NCBI GenBank assembly: GCA_020058315.1
Contig: JAGVEK010000240.1
Location: 1-5,773 of the forward strand
From: Candidatus Zixiibacteriota bacterium
Lineage (GTDB): Bacteria > Zixibacteria > MSB-5A5 > WJJR01
Reading direction: 5' to 3'
Length of the DNA: 5,773 bases
In this document: positions 1-5,738 of the stretch, one piece after another
How the letters are laid out: every line of letters starts with the position of its first letter
Numbering within the stretch: the stretch's first letter is position 1
Notes under the pieces: generated by a model
Told to the model about the DNA's origin: nothing
Database searches by the model: none
The model's input: only the letters and a program-made list of their open reading frames with translations
Position numbers and translations under genes: made by a program

Positions 1-225
1 AATGCCATCGCGAAGCATCTCGAGAAATCTGCGCAGAGCGCACCGGGGATGGATCGTCCGGAGTGCTCTGCAAGTTCGTACTTCGGCTTCACAGAAGGGC
101 AGATCTGCCAGATCTTAGAGGAAACGAGTTTTCGCGTGGGTGATGAGTTGCAGGTGTTCGGCCAGCCGGACACGCCGATGTTCTCGACGCGGTGCCGCAC
201 TCGCACGCCCTCTCACATGAAGTGA
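1..225 (+). CDS. C-terminal fragment of unidentified protein, possibly a SAM-dependent methyltransferase
   Basis: Frame 1 is open from the left edge to a TGA at 223-225 and gives the last 74 residues of a protein whose start lies outside the window. The visible part has a polar stretch, then an aromatic/helix pattern (YFGFTEGQICQILEETSF, about residues 27-44), then a strand-like segment ending FGQPDTPMFSTRCR. An aromatic-F-T start, a helix with spaced hydrophobics, an xxF turn and a final strand near TPMFSTRCR is the usual look of the C-terminal end of class I methyltransferases, but the SAM-binding motifs would be upstream and unseen, so this family call is inference. The gene is convergent with the lipoprotein gene, 45 bases away, and a hairpin lies in the gap. 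I am confident of the coding frame and unsure of the function. Confidence 0.6.
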   Translation, partial: NAIAKHLEKSAQSAPGMDRPECSASSYFGFTEGQICQILEETSFRVGDELQVFGQPDTPMFSTRCRTRTPSHMK

Positions 226-234
226 GTTCCGTGC

Positions 235-254
235 CCGCGTGGTCCTCCGTGCGG
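235..254 (+). terminator. Hairpin in the convergent gap, possible terminator of the plus-strand gene
   Basis: The arms CCGCGTGG (235-242) and CCGTGCGG (247-254) pair over 8 bp around a TCCT loop. Two of the pairs are G-U wobbles only in the plus-strand RNA; in the minus-strand RNA they become C/A mismatches. The structure therefore favours the gene ending at 225, ten bases upstream. The following CTTGTCCC is a poor U tract, so this is at best a weak intrinsic terminator. Confidence 0.35.
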
Positions 255-270
255 CTTGTCCCGTCCACGT

Positions 271-1092
271 TCACTCTCTCTTGCAGGGAGCAATCTGCAC
301 AACAGCGGTGTCCAGCAGACCACCTGTTGCACCGTCCCGCAGGTGAACCGTGTACCGGTCTTCCGTCAGGCCTGAGATCCGGGCCGTCAGGTCAAATAGA
401 CAGAAGCAGTCGCACAGCATTGATGATGTGTCAGCCTCTGAAACCACCAGAAGATCACCGAGTTGCTCGATCCCAAAGACGTATCGTGAGCAGCAATTAG
501 CCACTTTGCCGTCGTCATGAATCAGCAGCGTGTCACAGCGGCTTTCGTACCAGATCGAACTCGCTCCGGGAACGAATACCTCCGCCTCGCCCAGAAGTGA
601 ATCGCGATTCTGCATCCACAACCGAGCCGTGTAGATGCCACGCGCCAAGCCTGGAAAATAGGATTCCAGATCGAAATGACACACGCATAGGCAAGGAGTC
701 GTCGACGTATCCACTTCAACAAAATCGATGACCGAATCCAAGATCTCGACGTCAAACTTGATTTTGGAGCAGCAGTTGTACCAGGCAGAATCGTGATGGA
801 CGTACAAGGTGTCATGTCCTGCCACAAAGCGCACGGTTTCCAGCCATGATGCCGCTGTCGTCTCATTATGTACTCCATTCTCCAGGCACGGGCCTTGGAA
901 TGAAGGCGATGGAACTCGGCGTGCAGGCAGCGAGTCGCCTGCCATGGCTGTGCGCATAGCACTTTCACTGTGACAAGGACTCTGGTAAGAGGTCAGGTGC
1001 AGTGTCTCAGGCTGAGTCCCGGACTCATTGCACCCCAGTCCCATGAGGAAGAGGATCGCTCCTGCACCCATGAGGCAAGTGTACCGCTTCAT
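271..1092 (-). CDS. Probable secreted lipoprotein with two tandem cysteine-rich domains
   Basis: A 273-residue protein of unrecognised family. The start at 1092 is chosen because GGAGGT (1098-1103) sits 5 bases upstream and the protein then opens with a classic export signal: MKRY, a hydrophobic core, and Cys21 after LMGLG. The lipobox is imperfect (Gly at -3 where Leu is usual), so lipidation at Cys21 is likely but not certain. A low-complexity linker (about 22-90) follows, then two homologous domains, roughly residues 91-174 and 184-267. Each has DTL, an NCCS motif (106-109; 199-202), DTS (128-130; 221-223), a CxCxCxFDL motif (134-142; 227-235), and GL followed by YT. The two copies align without gaps at a fixed offset of 93 residues. 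Alternating hydrophobics suggest a beta-sandwich; the five cysteines per copy could form disulfides or bind a metal. No catalytic motif is visible. Likely exposed at the cell envelope. The next gene upstream, DUF2914, is also exported but 222 bases away. Confidence 0.85.
   Translation of the reverse strand: MKRYTCLMGAGAILFLMGLGCNESGTQPETLHLTSYQSPCHSESAMRTAMAGDSLPARRVPSPSFQGPCLENGVHNETTAASWLETVRFVAGHDTLYVHHDSAWYNCCSKIKFDVEILDSVIDFVEVDTSTTPCLCVCHFDLESYFPGLARGIYTARLWMQNRDSLLGEAEVFVPGASSIWYESRCDTLLIHDDGKVANCCSRYVFGIEQLGDLLVVSEADTSSMLCDCFCLFDLTARISGLTEDRYTVHLRDGATGGLLDTAVVQIAPCKRE
301..813 (-). repeat. Tandem domain duplication inside the lipoprotein gene
   Basis: Residues 94-171 (580-813) and 187-264 (301-534) align over 78 positions without a gap. 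By hand I count 30 identities, about 38%. The identities include all five cysteines per copy, NCCS, DTS, FDL, GL, YT and a late LL. The Cys-Cys to CxCxC distance is 27 residues in both. The DNA copies have diverged well beyond a recent duplication, so the arrangement is old and its cysteine spacing has been kept. Confidence 0.85.
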
Positions 1093-1176
1093 AATCCACC
1101 TCCGCGGGGAGGTCTCCCAACCTCCCGGTTCACCAGCATTCTCAGAGCAGAATACACTTGGGGGGGAGGTGTATTC
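1093..1176 (-). promoter_or_regulatory. Structured leader of the lipoprotein gene with alternating SD and anti-SD segments
   Basis: The Shine-Dalgarno GGAGGT (1098-1103) can pair perfectly with ACCTCC (1108-1113) around a 4-base loop, which would hide it. The same anti-SD segment, as ACCTCCC (1107-1113), can instead pair over 7 bp with GGGAGGT further upstream (1120-1126) around a 6-base loop, which would free the SD. The two pairings exclude each other. Further upstream, GAATACAC (1169-1176) and GTGTATTC (1150-1157) form a perfect 8-bp stem whose 11-base loop contains CTCCCCCCC, another segment complementary to GGGAGG. Segments are given in the sense of the mRNA. The base pairs are visible directly; a regulatory role is inference, and the AT-rich stem could equally be a DNA operator. 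Confidence 0.4.
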
Positions 1177-1255
1177 CCGGAAACTTTGTGTCCGGCAGGC
1201 CAATGCCGGTGCAGTGTGTCGTGTCGTGCCGTCCCGGGCCCCCACATGCGGCATA

Positions 1256-1294
1256 CCACCCGGACCGGCCCCGCACCGGAAGCCGGCCGGGTGG
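1256..1294 (-). terminator. Long GC hairpin after the DUF2914 gene
   Basis: The arms CCACCCGG (1256-1263) and CCGGGTGG (1287-1294) pair perfectly. Beyond a bulged A at 1264 the stem continues with CCGGC (1265-1269) against GCCGG (1282-1286), 13 bp in all. It begins 20 bases past the DUF2914 stop codon, a typical position for a terminator. No T tract follows on the minus strand (TATGCCGC), so it may instead protect the mRNA 3' end or act with Rho. Confidence 0.45.
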
Positions 1295-1314
1295 GGCCTA
1301 TCCGAACGAGCTGG

Positions 1315-1740
1315 CTATTTCGAGGGCGAACCCACCGTGAATGCGACCGAGCAGAGTGTTGCGCCGCTGGAATCAACGACCTTGACCTCCCAGTTGCCGG
1401 TCCACTGCGGGAGGATCTTCTTCTGGCTGAAAGTTCTCCAAGCGACACTCTTCACGGGAAGATCCACTGCCAGCATTTCCTTGCCATCGCGCGTCCAGAT
1501 GTGCTTGACCGTAGCTTCGCCGCGGACGCCAGTGATCTTGCTCCAGCAATAAAGCAAACCCACGTCGGTCGCGAAACTGGTCCCACCTCCGGTGGGCATC
1601 CTGTCCGCGATGCCGGTACACACCTGAATTTCAGCCATTGGGGCCGGGGTGGATGCTGGGACTGCGGATTTCTGGTCCTGCGCCAGCCCGGCAACGGCGA
1701 TCACGGCCGTCAGGAGCAACGCGCCAACAATGTGCTTCAC
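1315..1740 (-). CDS. Exported DUF2914 domain protein, GTG start
   Basis: A 141-residue protein beginning at GTG (1738-1740). Upstream in-frame ATG codons exist (for example 1791), but they would place about 17 or more polar residues before the hydrophobic segment. The GTG start gives a proper Sec signal peptide (MKHIVGALLLTAVIAVAGLA, probable cleavage after Ala20) and has AAGGA about 10 bases upstream. After a short Ala/Pro linker, residues 38-137 match my recollection of the DUF2914 pattern: a Cys/Asp-Arg-Met-Pro start (41-49), LYCWSKITG (63-71), KHIW (79-82), WRTFSQK (101-107), GNWEV (115-119) and a final VDSSGATL strand. DUF2914 is a small all-beta domain of unknown function, often in exported proteins of Gram-negative bacteria. 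Location should be periplasmic or secreted. Two cysteines (41, 65) could pair. No enzymatic residues are evident. Confidence 0.88.
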   Translation of the reverse strand: MKHIVGALLLTAVIAVAGLAQDQKSAVPASTPAPMAEIQVCTGIADRMPTGGGTSFATDVGLLYCWSKITGVRGEATVKHIWTRDGKEMLAVDLPVKSVAWRTFSQKKILPQWTGNWEVKVVDSSGATLCSVAFTVGSPSK

Positions 1741-1792
1741 GATGACACCGTCCTTTCCGATAAGGGAACGACTTGATAATCTGCAATTCATG

Positions 1793-1830
1793 GCGAGCGC
1801 AATGCTCGCTCGTGACCCGTCGCATGTCAA
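1793..1830 (-). promoter_or_regulatory. Candidate promoter with palindromic operator upstream of DUF2914
   Basis: On the minus strand a perfect -35 hexamer TTGACA lies at 1825-1830. At 17-base spacing the -10 would be GAGCAT (1802-1807), only a 3/6 match. That site is inside a perfect 6-bp inverted repeat, GCGAGC/GCTCGC (1793-1798 and 1804-1809, 5-base spacer), where a repressor could block the -10. A second possible -10, GATTAT (1775-1780), pairs with TTGCGC (1797-1802) at 16 bases. The hexamers and palindrome are visible; the regulatory reading is inference. Confidence 0.35.
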
Positions 1831-1881
1831 TCCTTTTCTCTCAGATCACGTGAATCGCCTGGTATGGCCGCGAGCCCTGTT

Positions 1882-1961
1882 CCCGCTGGATCCGGAATAG
1901 AGAAGGACACTCCACACTTCACCGATTCTCAATACATGAACTTGGGGGTTCGTCCAGCGGG
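1882..1961. repeat. Perfect 9-bp inverted repeat enclosing 62 bases
   Basis: CCCGCTGGA (1882-1890) and TCCAGCGGG (1953-1961) are exact reverse complements. They lie in the non-coding stretch between the small ORF and the DUF2914 promoter. The interior holds a weaker 5-bp pairing (GAGAA 1900-1904 with TTCTC 1926-1930). The 80-base span brought tRNA to mind, but no anticodon or T arm can be built on either strand. The rest of the gap 1831-2011 shows no convincing gene; its short open frames lack ribosome-binding sites. It may be the folded 3' end of the hydrolase transcript or a remnant of a small repeat element. Confidence 0.4.
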
Positions 1962-2011
1962 GCCGTCCCTGAGCAAATCGAGCATCAGCCAGACAGCGCA
2001 GAATCCGCGGG

Positions 2012-2089
2012 CTAAAGCGGCGTTACCCTGGCCGGTCGTGTCCGGTCAGGTTTCTTCATACGTCTTGCGGCGGACTTTTTCTTCGCCAT
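2012..2089 (-). CDS. Small strongly basic protein (25 residues), unrecognised
   Basis: A short ORF with a strong translation signal. GGAGGA (2095-2100, within GGGAGGA) lies 5 bases before the ATG at 2089, one of the best ribosome-binding sites in the window. The product starts MAKKKSAARRMKKPD and ends in TAG at 2012-2014. It has five Lys, five Arg and one Asp, so a net charge near +9, with no hydrophobic segment. MAKKK is a common opening of small nucleic-acid-binding and ribosome-associated bacterial proteins, but 25 residues are too few for a family call. An in-frame ATG at 2095 overlaps the SD and is unlikely. It begins 42 bases after the hydrolase stop codon on the same strand, so it is probably cotranscribed with it. 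The alternative is a chance ORF next to a chance purine run. Confidence 0.5.
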   Translation of the reverse strand: MAKKKSAARRMKKPDRTRPARVTPL

Positions 2090-2131
2090 GGGCATCCTCC
2101 CGTTTCAGAAAGGATTCTACGCATGCAATCC

Positions 2132-2974
2132 TCAGTTGTTCTTCGCAAAACGGGCGTCAGAGAGCGGGGAGATCTCCCGCAAAAGGATGTCGAAAAAACC
2201 GGTTCTCGCACGTCGCTCAATCCATGGATAGTGCCCGCATTCAGATAGCGTATGAAAACGGACATCACGAAGACAATTCTCCAGAAAGGGGCGGATACCC
2301 TCTATTGGATGAGGGTCAAAATCACCATGGAGAACCAGCACTGGAACATCGATCCTGGAGAATTCGCTGCCGAGTCGCGTCGGATGGTCGCGCAGCACGA
2401 CAAAGTCCGACCATACCTTCTTGTGGAGCTCGTATTGCAGATCCAAGACCTCGAGGTCAGTGGTCAGTGGATCATGCGCATCTGCCTCAAAGATGATCTT
2501 GCCCCACTCTTTCATCAGGCGCCTGGAGCCGGCCGGAGTGGCCTTCTCCAGTTCCATCTTGAGCGCCTCATAGCGTCCCCGTTTCCCGGCATCGAGCCTC
2601 GACATCCGCCGGGCTTCCACTCTGGAGGAATTCTGAGCATCGAAGACAGCGCTGCCCACGAGAATGAGCTTTCGAACCAGTTTCACTTCCCGCGCAGCCA
2701 AGATGAGTGCCAGCACGGCCCCCCAGGATGAGCCGATGAGGGTCACCGGGACATCGGCATGATCCGCCAGTTGCGTGCGAAGCTCGCTGATCTGCCCTTC
2801 AAGGGAATCCGTAGTCTGCAAAGGTTCAAGGACTCCCGTGACTTGCGCCAGTTCCCTTGCTACCGGGGCCATATATCCAGGCGCGCCTGGCCCGCCATGA
2901 AGAACGGCAACCCGGAAAGGCGGTTTCCCGTACTTCCTGACTGTTGCGGCGGGAATGTCCATGTCCTCGGGCAA
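2132..2974 (-). CDS. Alpha/beta hydrolase, proline iminopeptidase-like
   Basis: A 280-residue serine hydrolase, probably cytoplasmic since no signal peptide is seen. A VAVLHGGPG strand-turn (residues 22-30) supplies the oxyanion-hole motif typical of prolyl iminopeptidases and relatives. The nucleophile elbow is GSSWGA (81-86) with Ser83. Residues about 110-205, Arg/Lys/Glu-rich and helical, form the cap. The expected acid is Asp220 in HGDFDPHP, and the base His248 in ECGHYPWIE. The triad is complete, so the enzyme should be active; the substrate (N-terminal proline peptides, esters or amides) cannot be read. Length is near the usual 270-310, with the N-terminus a little short before the first strand. 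The start is uncertain: the codon at 2974 is TTG without a clear SD, and the ATG at 2960-2962 has GAGGA only one base upstream. A GAGG near 3001-3006 could serve a rare ATA or ATC start. No upstream ATG is available before the in-frame stop at 3011-3013. DUF4153 lies 94 bases upstream, the small basic ORF 42 bases downstream. Confidence 0.88.
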   Translation of the reverse strand: MPEDMDIPAATVRKYGKPPFRVAVLHGGPGAPGYMAPVARELAQVTGVLEPLQTTDSLEGQISELRTQLADHADVPVTLIGSSWGAVLALILAAREVKLVRKLILVGSAVFDAQNSSRVEARRMSRLDAGKRGRYEALKMELEKATPAGSRRLMKEWGKIIFEADAHDPLTTDLEVLDLQYELHKKVWSDFVVLRDHPTRLGSEFSRIDVPVLVLHGDFDPHPIEGIRPFLENCLRDVRFHTLSECGHYPWIERRARTGFFDILLREISPLSDARFAKNN

Positions 2975-3018
2975 AATGGAATTGATCTGGCCTATCTTAC
3001 CCTCACCGCGTCACCGGT

Positions 3019-3050
3019 CCAACCAACAAGTCCCGGTTGGCACCTGGTGC
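3019..3050 (-). other. Small inverted repeats between DUF4153 and hydrolase genes
   Basis: CCAACC (3019-3024) and GGTTGG (3035-3040) form a 6-bp stem with a 10-base loop. Immediately adjacent, GCACCTGGTGC (3040-3050) is an 11-base palindrome with a single central base. They fill the 94-base gap after the DUF4153 stop. No T tract follows, so a terminator is not supported; they may be an operator or processing site for the hydrolase gene, or chance. Confidence 0.25.
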
Positions 3051-3068
3051 GGCTGCGACAAGAAGTAA

Positions 3069-4889
3069 CTATGACCGCCCGGAAATCGAATACAAGATGT
3101 CTGCGTCATACGCGACTGGTCTGGTTTCATCACCGTCCTTACGAAACTGTATCCTGCGCAGGCAGATCTTGAGTTTGAGTTTCTCAGTGGCAGCGGTGAT
3201 CGACATCTTTTCCGGCGGAATGATGCCCCCGCCTGCATCCCCGTACTCGCGTACCAGCGTGTCGACGAGCGACCGCAGGTCAATCGCCAGAGAGTCAGCC
3301 ACCTGCCCCTCCACGGTCACGACCACGGTTACGACGTTGAAGCTTGAGTCGAGTCTGTAGCTGATCTCACCGGTCGGAGCCTCGGGTTTAGGCCCAGCGG
3401 CTCTGATGCGCTGCCCTCGCAGCATGCGCTCATACCCATCCAGGCTGATCGTCCGCACCGGATCGGCCACCAGCTCATAGGCGTCTCGTCCGGAGAGGAC
3501 GACAATCCGGTCGTATTCCACGCCCATGGTCTTGACCACAAGCGCGGGATCGGTCAATCTCAGCCCGGCACCGGCCGAGTCCTGCATCAGGCGTTCGCTA
3601 AACCACGGCTGAATCCTGTCGTAACCGTGGATCTCGTGCAAGTAGCTGACAATCGAGCTGATCTGCCGTGAATCCGCCGGGGAAACTGCCCGCGGTGCAC
3701 TCTGTACCCTCCCACCCACAAGGATGTCGTTCCTCGTAAGCAGGCGATCAAGTCGCCCAACCTGACTGGCCTCGGAAACATGAAATACGCCCCACAAGCC
3801 AAAGCTCATAAGCAACGATAGCAGGCAGAGCGACCCCGGGATGATCTTGATGGTCTTTGCCCGGCTGATTGTGAAGTAGACAACCATCGCGGCCAGCCAG
3901 ATGCCCAGTCCAAAGGCGATGTACCTTCCTTCGGTGATTCCGTACTCCGAGATTCGTCTTGCGACCGCCAGAAGAAGCATTACGATGGGCGGAATCATGA
4001 TGACCCAGAACCAGCGCGTGGCCACCCTGATCCACATGTTCTCGGTCTTCTCCCGAATGGGATGCAGAAGCAGGAGAGTGGCTGTCCCGGCCGCGGCGAA
4101 ACTGAGGGTGAGCATGCTCACCCATCCGTGCGGCCAGTTCCACTGAACGATGATCTTTGCCAGATACGCGTAGAGAATCACGAGATAGACGAACAACAAC
4201 GGCAGAAGAACATACTGAGCAAAGACCTTAAGCCCCTTCGGATAGTCGACTTCGTTTTCGAGTTGATCCAGATCCTCAGGCACTCCGGCCAGGAAGAACC
4301 ATGTGGCGAACAATCCGAGAATCAGAAGCCACAATTCGCCATAACGCTTTTCGGGAACATTGATGCCGAAGAGATTGTCCAGCGCCGCCAGCGCGATCGC
4401 CAGCCCGCCGAACAGTGTGGCCGAATAGAGCGCCGCGAGGAGAATCCTGAAGAACAGAGTCTTACAGTACTGCCAGAAACCATTCAGTTGGCCCGCTTGA
4501 ATGAATGGCCCGATGACAACCAAACCGCAGAGCCCCACCGCGAGCATTGCCAAGCGCTGCATATGGAGCAGCGGAGCGGGAATTACATTGAGAGGGACTG
4601 AAAACGTATAGGCCGCGACCAGGAGCACGCCCAGCAGTTGGACTCCCGATGAAGTCGCTTTCCCCCAGCCGCGTTTCTCGGCAATCAGCGTAAACGCGGT
4701 CAAAAGCGGGAGGCCAAGGATAGCCCCAAACAGCACCCTGAAGAGAATCGTGGGGCCGGGGGGACCTTCGTAGTCGATGAGGATCAGTGCGGCCAAGGTA
4801 CCAACCGCGGCGCATCCCAATACGAATGGGAAACGCCGCAATGTGCGGCCGGATTCCCGTAGGGCAGTTTGGATTGAGGGCAGTCTCAT
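3069..4889 (-). CDS. DUF4153 polytopic membrane protein
   Basis: A 606-residue inner-membrane protein. Two ATG codons stand side by side (4892, 4889) and a third is at 4916. GAGGT (4895-4899) is 5 bases from 4889 and only 2 from 4892, so 4889 is preferred. Hydrophobic segments suggest 11 membrane helices at about residues 21-39, 48-70, 82-100, 112-130, 145-170, 186-202, 221-243, 254-276, 292-310, 322-341 and 349-369. The conserved polar motif GVPEDLDQLE (202-211), followed by a long helix pair and LLHPIRE (273-279), is what I recall of the DUF4153 family. The last 235 residues are soluble and include a segment resembling SSIVSYLHEIHGYDRIQPW (about 411-429), which is normal for full-length members. 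Function is unknown; no transport or catalytic motif is evident. It follows the methyltransferase gene by 173 bases, so a separate promoter is possible; the best I can find is weak (TTGCCT, 17 bases, TACTTT on the minus strand of that gap). Confidence 0.88.
   Translation of the reverse strand: MRLPSIQTALRESGRTLRRFPFVLGCAAVGTLAALILIDYEGPPGPTILFRVLFGAILGLPLLTAFTLIAEKRGWGKATSSGVQLLGVLLVAAYTFSVPLNVIPAPLLHMQRLAMLAVGLCGLVVIGPFIQAGQLNGFWQYCKTLFFRILLAALYSATLFGGLAIALAALDNLFGINVPEKRYGELWLLILGLFATWFFLAGVPEDLDQLENEVDYPKGLKVFAQYVLLPLLFVYLVILYAYLAKIIVQWNWPHGWVSMLTLSFAAAGTATLLLLHPIREKTENMWIRVATRWFWVIMIPPIVMLLLAVARRISEYGITEGRYIAFGLGIWLAAMVVYFTISRAKTIKIIPGSLCLLSLLMSFGLWGVFHVSEASQVGRLDRLLTRNDILVGGRVQSAPRAVSPADSRQISSIVSYLHEIHGYDRIQPWFSERLMQDSAGAGLRLTDPALVVKTMGVEYDRIVVLSGRDAYELVADPVRTISLDGYERMLRGQRIRAAGPKPEAPTGEISYRLDSSFNVVTVVVTVEGQVADSLAIDLRSLVDTLVREYGDAGGGIIPPEKMSITAATEKLKLKICLRRIQFRKDGDETRPVAYDADILYSISGRS
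4106..4123. repeat. Perfect 18-bp palindrome inside the DUF4153 gene
   Basis: GGGTGAGCATGCTCACCC equals its own reverse complement, with no spacer. It encodes about residues 255-261 (part of WVSMLTL) in a membrane helix. With no loop it suits a dimeric protein-binding site on DNA rather than an RNA hairpin. A chance origin cannot be excluded. Confidence 0.6.
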
Positions 4890-5062
4890 CATGTACCTCG
4901 AATCTCCTGTGATCATTCAGCGCCGCACTGTGCCTGTCGGTAGCGGCGGCCTGCTGCGCAAAGTAGCGATGCTCCTGCTGGCAGGCAACCGCTCAAAGAT
5001 GGACCAGACGTTTGTGGCGTGGCTATCGCGTGAATCGCGTGTCGGCAAATGAATGGATTGAG

Positions 5063-5641
5063 TCAGGCCGGCGCGGCCGAGTTCTGCATTCTGCTCAGCA
5101 GGCGAGAATGGCATCGGCGGATGCAAGGAGAACCGACAACGTCGAGTCCGCACCTCGTAGCGGCCGCAATGGTCCGATCGAATTCCTGTACGGAGACATG
5201 CCCCGTCGGCTCGGCAATCAGAAGCCGACCACCCTGCCGGAGGGAGCGACAGATGCTTGCAAGTGCCCCATTGATGTCCGGCATCTCGTGGAGGACGGCG
5301 AATGCCAGCGCAAAATCCACCCGCCCGGCAAGATCGTCGATTTCCAGCGATCTGCTGGTACAGACGCGGGGCTCAATCCGCGCCAGGAGACCGGCTTTCG
5401 CTGCCCTGCTGTTGATCGATCGAATCATTCGCTCCTGCAGGTCGACGGCGATGACACGACCGTCGTCCCCTGCCAACCGCGCCATCGGAAGGGTGAAGAA
5501 ACCCATGGCACAGCCAACGTCAAGAGCGAGCATTCCGCGGTGCACGAACGGTTGCAGAATTCGCTCGGGGTCATGGAACAGCTTCCGCAGAGGATTGACC
5601 AGCAGGTACCCAACCCACCATGGACAGACGTGTTTATTCAT
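5063..5641 (-). CDS. Small class I SAM-dependent methyltransferase
   Basis: A 192-residue soluble enzyme expected to transfer a methyl group from S-adenosylmethionine; the acceptor is unknown. The ATG at 5641 has AGGAG about 11-12 bases upstream; a TTG directly before it (5644) is a less likely start. Motif I is LDVGCAMGFFTLP (residues 40-52), with Ala where a second Gly is more common (GCGMG). Asp67 in VIAVDLQ is the expected ribose-binding acid. FALAFAVLHEM (110-120) is the motif IV/V strand and helix, and LRQGGRLLIAEP (134-145) the strand before the final hairpin. The N-terminal CPWWVGYLLVNPLRKLFHDP (7-26), with its aromatic and NPLR-HDP pattern, marks a family of short methyltransferases I have seen annotated only in general terms. 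The core lacks the long inserts of UbiE-type enzymes. A perfect GGCCG/CGGCC hairpin (5066-5078) overlaps the last codons. The gene converges with nothing; DUF4153 follows downstream on the same strand. Confidence 0.88.
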   Translation of the reverse strand: MNKHVCPWWVGYLLVNPLRKLFHDPERILQPFVHRGMLALDVGCAMGFFTLPMARLAGDDGRVIAVDLQERMIRSINSRAAKAGLLARIEPRVCTSRSLEIDDLAGRVDFALAFAVLHEMPDINGALASICRSLRQGGRLLIAEPTGHVSVQEFDRTIAAATRCGLDVVGSPCIRRCHSRLLSRMQNSAAPA

Positions 5642-5738
5642 CAACCGAATCTCTCCTCATGCCGGTCTCACGCAAGGAAGGCTCGCCGAGTCCCATCCAG
5701 CCGTGAGTCCTTCAGCAGGGTCAGCAGCACGCGTCAGA

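Noticed and set aside
98..109. 12-bp palindrome GGCAGATCTGCC in the left-hand gene
   Set aside because: About one such palindrome is expected by chance in a window of this size, and it lies in a coding frame.
1093..1254. N-terminal extension of the lipoprotein to an ATG at 1254
   Set aside because: The extra 54 residues would bury the export signal in mid-protein, while the ATG at 1092 has a perfect SD at 5 bases.
970..1776. Plus-strand ORF of 268 codons across the lipoprotein leader and DUF2914
   Set aside because: It is antisense to two genes with clear signal peptides and its translation is low in hydrophobic pattern; no ribosome-binding site.
1882..1961. tRNA or tRNA-like gene bounded by the 9-bp repeat
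   Set aside because: The length fits, but neither strand offers a T arm next to the 3' acceptor strand or an anticodon arm of 5 bp with a 7-base loop.
1969..1991. Similarity between LADARFAQ encoded here and the hydrolase C-terminus SDARFAKN, hinting at a duplicated gene end
   Set aside because: Only five to six residues agree, the flanks differ, and the frame has no start or homologous context.
1864..2496. Long plus-strand ORF of 210 codons
   Set aside because: Most of it is antisense to the hydrolase, whose catalytic motifs are intact on the other strand; the translation has no domain character.
5025..5041. Direct repeat ATCGCGTG twice, one base apart
   Set aside because: Only two 8-base units, with no further copies nearby; no array or iteron set.
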